Positions 57,521 to 64,000 of a DNA stretch of 64,000 nucleotides are shown here, piece by piece. Under the pieces are notes generated by a model. That model worked only from the letters and a program-made list of their open reading frames with translations. It was not told the DNA's origin and ran no database searches. Numbering within the stretch: position 1 is the first letter of the stretch; each line of letters opens with the position of its first letter. The stretch comes from Pratylenchus scribneri (Eukaryota > Nematoda > Chromadorea > Rhabditida > Pratylenchidae): assembly GCA_030063045.1 (NCBI GenBank), contig JAQSEB010000138.1, positions 1,426,001 to 1,490,000 of the forward strand, written 5' to 3'. Both the position numbers and the translations under genes were made by a program.

Positions 57521-58554
57521 CACCGTATGGAGATATTTGGTAGAAAAAAAGTGGGTTATGGATCCGAGTTCCGAGCATTTTTGGTATTTAAAAAAAACAA
57601 ATTTCGAGTCGAATAAATCTAATTTTCTCTTCATATTCGGAAATTTTCCCCTTTTAAATTGATTTTAAAATGAATTTGATGTTGAATTTTTACAATAATA
57701 CTCTATTTCATAATTGCATTCAAAATATAATGATCTATTATTCAAATTTGCTCATTAATCCAATTTAAATTACTTATCTTTTTGCCTTATGATTTTATTT
57801 GTTAATAAAATTTATTGTGTTTATTTTTTCAGAAAAAAATTAAAATACATCATTCTATAATAAATTAATTTTATTTTTTTCCATTAAAAATGTGTCATTT
57901 TTGAAAAATTATTTCCAATAGTAGATGGGACTTGTTTATTTTATTATAATTTTGTATAATCAAATCATTAAACTTTACTTTTTTTAAATAATGTAAAATA
58001 TTTTGGATTTTCTTTAATCCTGACAGGCTTTGCATTAATAAAATTTATATAAATTATGATTATTAAAAATATGAATATATTACTTATCAAAATTTATTTA
58101 TAAGTGAATTCAATTAACTGGTTATTTAATTCAAAATACGAAAATTTTTTTCTTATCAATTAGAGTTAGAAAAACTCCCGGCTTGGAAAAACTCGATTTT
58201 GGGATAAACTGGATTCCCGTCTTGGATTTTAATGATTCGAAATCTGCTGGTTAAAAAACTAATTTATAAATTTCATTAAGCAGAAATATAAAAGACAGAA
58301 AAATATTAAAATATTCTGTATACAAAAACTACATATATAAAATGTTAGCAAATCGTAATGGATGCTTTCCCTTGATTTGCGTGATCATTGTTTCGCTCTT
58401 ATTGTTCTTTTTATCGGATTGAACAAGTGCAAAGTTAGTCAAAATTTAAAAATAGGTATATCTCTCATTCAACATTAAAATCTTTATCAAATTAACATTT
58501 AACATTTATTTCAATACAAAAATTGTATTATCGATTTATTTGCCACCAGATTTT
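57521..58554. other. Intergenic, one tiny hydrophobic ORF
   Basis: A+T-rich. A 26-codon plus-strand ORF near 58341-58421 begins MLANRNGCFPLICVIIVSLL, resembling a lone signal-peptide exon, but I find no partner exons downstream. Confidence 0.35.
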
Positions 58555-59904
58555 TCAAATGGCCAAATCATTCAATTCCTGGACTTCCTCAAATATTTTG
58601 GCTGTTTCGTTCCACATCAAGGCCTGTGCTTTCTCCAAAATTTGTTGTTTTTCCTCCTTTGGTGGGTATTCCAAGGCTTCCTTCATCATTCGGGCATGTG
58701 ATTCCTCCAACATTTGTGTCATCACTTCCTCCAACATTTGTGCCAATGTTTCTTTCAATGCAATCGCATTCTCCAATGCAGTAGCAATTCTTATAGTCGT
58801 CGGATCCTCCCTTATCGTTTTTTTGCTTCCATAAATGCATCGGCATTCCCCATTGCAAGTACAAGTTTTATAGTTTCCATTTTCATCGGCCACTATTGCT
58901 GCTCCCCCACCGCAAGCGCATGGGCTTGTGCTTCCTCCAATGTTTATCCCATCAATTAATCCAATATTTGTGCAATCCATTCCTCCAACGTTTGCGTCAA
59001 GGTTTCCTTCAACGTTTGTGCCTTTGTTTCCTTCAACATTTATGGCAAGGTTTCCTCCAATGTCTGTGCCATCAATTCCTCCAATATTTGTGCCAATGCT
59101 TTTTTCAATGCAATTGCAATCTCCAATGCAGTAGCATGCATAACAGTCGTCGGTTCCTCCCATATTGTTTTTTTTTGCTTCGAGAAATGCATCGGCATTC
59201 CCCATTGCAGCTGCAGGTTTCATATTTTCCACTTCCATCGACCATTCTTCTTCCACAACCGCCACCGCATCCGCATGGGCTTATGCGTCCACCAACGGCT
59301 ACACCTCCACCAACATTCGTGCATGGCTTTGTGAAGCTTTTTGGAGGCGATTGTCCACTGAGGCAAGCAACAAAATTTGTGTCGCATTGGCAGAGTTTAT
59401 ACGAGCATGGGCTATTCAACCATTCAGGTGCGCAAGAGCATCCAAAGAGTGTAGTATAATGCAAACCATATGCAACTTTTGATTCGCCGCCGCCACATTC
59501 TCGTGTAAATTCATCATAGCATTCGTCATGTTGCTTGCAGCATGCGTCAATGCCATCCACTGGTTCGACTTTTCCTCCTGATCCACACCAACATCCATAG
59601 TTGACGAGGGAAACACCAAAAATAGTAGAAAATCCCCAACTCCAAGGAAGTCGGCAGGCCATCATTTGAAACATTTGCGAAACAGCATTATTTTGGGCTG
59701 AATATAATAAATTAAATTATTTTCTTTTAATCTTTTATTCCTCTTACGTCCAATTCGCGATTGACTTGCTCCAAGATGAATTTTCCCTTCCGCAACTTTG
59801 TTGGAAATCATTTCGAATTTCTCCGCATCTGCTGGATGACCTTCAGCAGCAATTGACATGGACAGTGATATCACCATCAGTCCAAGCAGAAATTGGAACA
59901 ACAT
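58555..59904 (-). CDS. Secretory phospholipase A2-like protein with repeat tail and frame breaks
   Basis: Exon 1 is 59904-59748 (ATG at 59904, signal peptide MLFQFLLGLMVISLSMSIAA, phase-1 end). Exon 2 starts at 59697. The PLA2 domain has the Ca2+-loop YGCWCGSGG and the active-site CCKQHDECY with the His-Asp pair, plus paired Cys of the group I/II fold. sPLA2 cleaves the sn-2 bond of phospholipids outside the cell. After it come two copies of a Gly/Cys module (PCGCGGGCG / PCACGGGAA, then a CSCNGECRC / CTCNGECRC block). Each copy ends in an A-tract: nine A at 59176-59168 and seven at 58824-58818. The frame entering the first tract stops at 59105; downstream coding lies in two other frames, ending at 58555 and about 58589. 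Either the tail is decayed or the tracts are wrong or slippery. The catalytic part is intact. Confidence 0.7.
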
Positions 59905-59934
59905 TTTTGGGGATAAAATTTTTGTTTTAGACAA

Positions 59935-60719
59935 AATTTTAAGGATCTAAAATGTTAAAGGAATGAAAATTTAAAATTTTTAAAATCAGAAATGAGAAAA
60001 TATATTAAATGGAGCATATTATAAAGGCATTAATAAAAAAAAATTGAATTATTTTAATTCAATTCAATTTTAATGTACATTAAAAAGTTTTATTTTATAA
60101 AATTTACGATTAAAAATCCATTAAAATTGTTCGATGCATTAAAAAACTAAATTTTTTAATTTATAAAATTTTACGATTAAAAATCCATTAAAATTGTATT
60201 AAAAAATAATCGGAATATTTAATTTTTGAAAAAAAAATTTACTAAAAGGTTTGAACTTTGAAATGTTATATTGGCATATCTGCTGGAAGATGGGATAAGC
60301 AAGACATTGAAAGGTGTGGAGTGGACCTGCTGCTGGTAAGAACCGCTGTTTTAGTTACACTTGACAAAATTGTATCAAATATCAATTTTTAATTTAGTAA
60401 TTATTAAATTAAGAAAAAATTTTTGGCTTTAATAATATCTGTCATTATCTGCTAGAATATTATGTGTAGATTCGCACAATTATAATGGCATATTTTCAAA
60501 TTAAAACAAAAAAGGAATAGTTAATTGAAATATTTCCTATTCAATTCTGACAAAAAAATTTCTTGAATTTACTAGAAGACGCTGAACTAGAGATAAGTTG
60601 GAAAACAGTTAAAATTGAATTAAGTAAGTAAATTTTCGTTAATTTTATTTTATATAGTTTGTAAAATATAAACCCTAAAATCAACGGAATAAAAGATCCT
60701 TATAAAATTTTATTTACAG
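59935..60719. other. Intergenic, no gene recognised
   Basis: A+T-rich. It should contain the PLA2 promoter, and a signal-peptide exon for the Ly6-like pseudogene at 60720 would be expected here, but none is found. Confidence 0.45.
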
Positions 60720-61356
60720 TACGTGGAACTGCGAATATCGGCGGAAGCTTAGGTGATGATTGATGAAATCAAAACGAAGGATCAATTCATTGAACTGTAA
60801 AATAAACATCATAACTGCGGTCTGCATCTGCACAATGCCGGTGAAATCATTGATGTGCAATTTTGCAACACCTCCCTTTGTAACCCGCTGAACAAAGTGA
60901 ACGACAAAAATTGCGGTAAAATCTAATTAAATATACTCTCAATCTCAAATGAACACGACTCTTATCAATATTACTTCAATTTTATATCCTAATATACTAA
61001 ACGAATTCTCGACCGAACGCAAAACAAAAAGGGCGTTTAAATTTTCCCTTTTTTGGCGTTTTGTTTTTTTTAATTTTTAAGACTTTTTATCCAAAAATAA
61101 ATGATGGAGAGAAGAAATAAAGAAAAAAGAGTATCTAAGCATAAAATATAAAGAAATAAAAGAAACAAGAATAAATATTTTTGTGGTGGATTATATTTAA
61201 ATAATTATAAAAATAACATATTTTTTCATCATTTTAATTAATTATTTTGATTAAATCGTTATTAAATAATGATCTTTATTAAAATTTGAGTAAATTGTAT
61301 TGCCGGGAATGTAAAATGACAAAAAAGGATTTGAAAAGCATTGAAAATTGACAACA

Positions 61357-61395
61357 GGAGCGGCCGGGAGCCGCGCAGCGGCGACCGGGCGCTCC
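61357..61395 (+). other. 39-nt GC hairpin with tandem GA internal loop, copy 1
   Basis: An 11-bp outer stem (one G-G mismatch) GGAGCGGCCGG / CCGGGCGCTCC, then GA opposite GA, then an inner stem GCCGC / GCGGC with a GCA loop. It stands in A+T-rich DNA and has the same layout and length as the copy at 62458. Confidence 0.7.
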
Positions 61396-61479
61396 TTTAA
61401 GCAATTAAAATAATGGATAGAAAATGACTTAATATAATGAAATTGAAACAAAAGTTTGGGAAAATAAAAAATTCAAATT

Positions 61480-62130
61480 TTCGGATGAACATAAACACAA
61501 ATTGTTTAGGAAAACAAAAACATACAAATGCTTTGATAAACAAAAACACAAATTGTTTTGGAAAACAAAACATTCAAATGTTTGGATGAACAAAAACACA
61601 AATTGTTTGGGAAAACAAAAACATTAAAATTTTCGGATGAATTAAAATTAAAAATGTTTAAATTAACTAACAAATAAAATGTTTGAATAAACTAAAAAAG
61701 TGTTTGGATGAACTAAAACAAAAAATGTTTGGATGTACAAAAACACAATATGTTTGAATGAATTGAAATATTAAATGTTGGGGGAATCAAAAACATAAAA
61801 TGTTGGGGGAATAAAAACATAAAATGTTGGGGGGATCAAAAATTTAAAATGTTGGGGGAATCAAAAACAAAAAACATAAAATGTTGGGGGGGATCAAAAA
61901 TTTAAAATGTTGGGGGAATCAAAAACAAAAAACATAAAATGTTGGGGGGATCAAAAACATAAAATGTTGGGGGAATCAAAAACATAAAATGTTATGTGAA
62001 TCGAAAACACAAAATATTGGGGGAAACAAAAACATAAAATGTTGGAAGAATCAAAAACACAATGTTTGGATGAACTAATATATGAAATGTTCGAAACAAA
62101 ATTTTTAAAATGAGAACAAAAAATATTCGG
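61480..62130. repeat. Minisatellite, ~27-bp unit
   Basis: Head-to-tail units of AAAACATAAAATGTTGGGGG plus AATCAAA are most regular at 61790-62050 and decay at both sides into AAACACAAATTGTTTGG variants. Confidence 0.85.
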
Positions 62131-62457
62131 AAATCAAAAACAAAATATGTTGGACTTAAAGTAAAAAAAATAAAAAAAGAGCTAATCCTTAAAGATTAAA
62201 TATTATATTTTAAAAAATGATTAATTGCATCGAAAAATGAGACCAAAAATGATTCCACGAGAGAAAACCGAGTATATAAAGTGCAAATAGTAAAATAAAA
62301 TAAAATTCTTTAAAATGAAAAATTTAATTTTCACAGATAAGAACCCTCAAAAAATTCAAAATTTTTTTATAAAGTACATATGAATGATTGCTCTGATTAT
62401 TATTATTTATTAAATATACAATTTTTATAATATTTTTATATTTTTAATGGTGTTTTA

Positions 62458-62496
62458 CAAGCGCTCGGGAGCCGCGAAGCGGCGACCGAGCGCTTG
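62458..62496 (+). other. 39-nt GC hairpin with tandem GA internal loop, copy 2
   Basis: A perfect 11-bp outer stem CAAGCGCTCGG / CCGAGCGCTTG, then GA opposite GA, then inner stem GCCGC / GCGGC with a GAA loop. It differs from copy 1 at paired positions of the outer stem while keeping pairing. Confidence 0.75.
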
Positions 62497-62657
62497 TATT
62501 CCACCTATTTACAATTTTATTTTGTAACTCGTCAAAAAATTATCAAAAAATCCTTGAATTTTAAAAATATGAATGATGTATGTTTTTTGCAGGCATTTTG
62601 TATCAAATCGTTGGAATTTGCATGCTTCTGATTGGGCACTTTTTTATGATGCATTAG

Positions 62658-63655
62658 AATCGAAGAAGCAAAGATGAGGCAAACCAATAAAGAAATTTCT
62701 CCCCTTAATATCCATCACTTTTTTCTGTCTTTTTTTATTTCGGTTTATTCACTTATCAATTTCTTCTATTGAATAAAAATGTTAAAATTGTAAAAATTTG
62801 GAATTAAATTTTTATTATTGAATGGAATAAATATTATTTATTTTTTTTGAAAATCACTTTTTCTTCTAAAAATATCATTGTATTAATATTTTATTAGATA
62901 TCGGTCAAGTACCTCGGTCGGGTTACCCAAATAACTCGAACCAAAAAAATCCGTATGAAAAATTTCTCATTTCGGTTAAGTTTTGCGGTTTTTTAAAAAC
63001 AATGAAAAAGGGAAAAAAATTTAGTAGAAAAATTTTTAAAAATGGTAAAAAATTTAAAAGAAAAATAATTTAATAAATTAGTACACGTGTTTATTTTTTT
63101 GGGAATTTGAAATTAAAAAAATCAAAATTTCAGATCTTGATGTCTCGAAACCCGAAGCAATCCGCCGAACGGGAACCGAAACCGGAAAATTATAAAGTAT
63201 TCGTTGCCAGGGTAAAAGTAAATATGGATATCAAATTCAACTGCATGATTAATAATTAAAAGAGTATATCCATCCTTTATAGAAATTTGTTATAAATTAT
63301 TATATTTATTAATTGTGCATATCGTAATAAATTTTTAATTTTAGAAGAAATAATCCCTTGAAGTTTGAACCAGAAAAGTAATTTACCCAATGAATGTTAG
63401 AAATAAAAATGGAAAATTAGATAGAAATCAGAAAAAAAATAAGTCTTCTCTTGACCGAAATTGGGAAATTTTGAAATAGAAAAAGTTGACTAACTCTTTG
63501 GATGGAATAATTATTAAAATATATGCAATATTATTTGTTTATCAACACAATGAAAAATTATTCCCGCGGATAACAGCTCCGCAATGAAAATGGGGGAATT
63601 TATATTTTGAATGTAATCTTCATTCTTCAATCACATTTCTTCATTTTGTGGCCCA
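62658..63655. other. Intergenic, no gene recognised
   Basis: A+T-rich. From about 63550 it is the conserved 3' flank of the Ly6-like family (TTCCCGCGGATAACAGCTCC). Confidence 0.5.
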
Positions 63656-63919
63656 TCAGATGAGCATCCCGCCGGCCATCATCAAAACGCTAAGCCCACC
63701 AATTGCCACCATCATGGCATGCAATGGAATGACATCTATGATTATAGGAAATTATAATTTTTAGATTCACGGAAATAATCAAAATGATTAACATACTCCA
63801 CAGAATTGGCGCATTGTTGCTCAAATCTTCGTTTTTCCAACCCTTAGCAGTGCAGTCACTACAATAAGAACCAAAAAGTTTCCCGCAAATATTACTAGTA
63901 TATGAGCATGTAGAGAATT
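63656..63919 (-). CDS. Ly6-like GPI-anchored protein, paralog 3, partial
   Basis: Two 3' exons, 63919-63797 and 63735-63656, join through phase-1 sites; the 5' exon lies beyond the right edge. The Cys-rich exon reads CSYTSNICGKLFGSYCSDC, then NEDLSNN where paralogs have EDLCNY or GDLCND, so the hallmark Cys is replaced by Ser. The Lys/Pro-rich linker is missing. The tail LHAMMVAIGGLSVLMMAGGM is strongly conserved, as is the 3' flank. Loss of a fold-defining Cys and of the linker suggests a diverging or degenerating copy. Confidence 0.55.
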
Positions 63920-64000
63920 CTGAAAAATTTTTTAAAATAATCAAATTTATTAAGTAAATAGTTTTTACATAAAAAATTTTTTACCTAAAAAGTAGTTTTT

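Larger units (their letters stand above)
60720..62657 (+). pseudogene. Decayed Ly6-like gene
   Basis: The exon 60720-60915 ends with a phase-1 donor after CNTSLCNPLNKVNDKNC, matching the CxxxLCN hallmark of the minus-strand Ly6-like paralogs. The frame carries an in-frame TAA just upstream (near 60799) and no signal-peptide exon is found. A last exon 62593-62657 continues in phase and encodes a hydrophobic tail (VGICMLLIGHFFMMH-stop), like a GPI signal or membrane anchor. The intron between them (60916-62592) holds two GC hairpins and a minisatellite. I read it as a pseudogene; an unseen splice that skips the TAA is possible. Confidence 0.42.

Overview
The window is eukaryotic nuclear DNA, very A+T-rich, with short introns ending in TTTCAG or TTTTAG. 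It holds a secreted GH5 cellulase gene split by six introns, galectin-fold, transthyretin-like and Ly6-like genes, and many small secreted Cys-rich products. Together these point to a plant-parasitic nematode (Tylenchomorpha); the genus cannot be fixed from sequence alone. Exon models were assembled by hand from splice sites and reading phase, so each is a prediction.

Layout. 1-2937 (-): secreted protein built from one-exon Cys modules, running off the left edge. 2.9-9.6 kb: repeats, including a ~171-bp tandem array, a palindromic element and a galectin 3' fragment. 9.6-16.1 kb: a galectin fragment (-) and a 16-exon, about four-domain galectin-like gene (+). 16.8-17.9 kb (-): small 3-exon gene of unknown function. 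18.6-19.4 kb (-): transthyretin-like gene. 20.9-25.1 kb: a head-to-head pair of peptide-precursor genes whose 20-residue repeats carry an RKRR cleavage site and a Gly amidation signal. 26.3-33.9 kb (-): a 21-exon, 1092-aa secreted multi-galectin gene. 36.7-40.7 kb (+): GH5 endoglucanase. 41.6-42.4, 48.6-49.3 and 63.7-64 kb (-): three Ly6/uPAR-like GPI-anchored paralogs, with a decayed relative on + at 60.7-62.7 kb. 43.4-47.4 kb (+): a coiled-coil exon set and a truncated FUBP/KSRP-like KH gene that needs one frameshift. 49.3-58.5 kb: gene desert with repeats. 58.6-59.9 kb (-): secretory phospholipase A2-like gene with two homopolymer frame breaks.

Themes. (1) A dispersed family of palindromic elements, several sharing a core with the motif GAGACGCATCGA and differing in iterated terminal inverted repeats, sits largely inside introns; one forms nearly a whole intron of the galectin gene. 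Three further elements have similar iterated inverted ends but C/G-rich, telomere-like centres. (2) Secreted proteins dominate: most complete genes start with a signal peptide. (3) Tandem modular evolution recurs in the Cys modules, the galectin domains, the 60-nt peptide repeats and the Ly6 paralogs. The most attractive candidates for undescribed biology are the inverted pair of amidated-peptide precursors, the one-exon-per-module Cys protein, and the element family with interchangeable ends.
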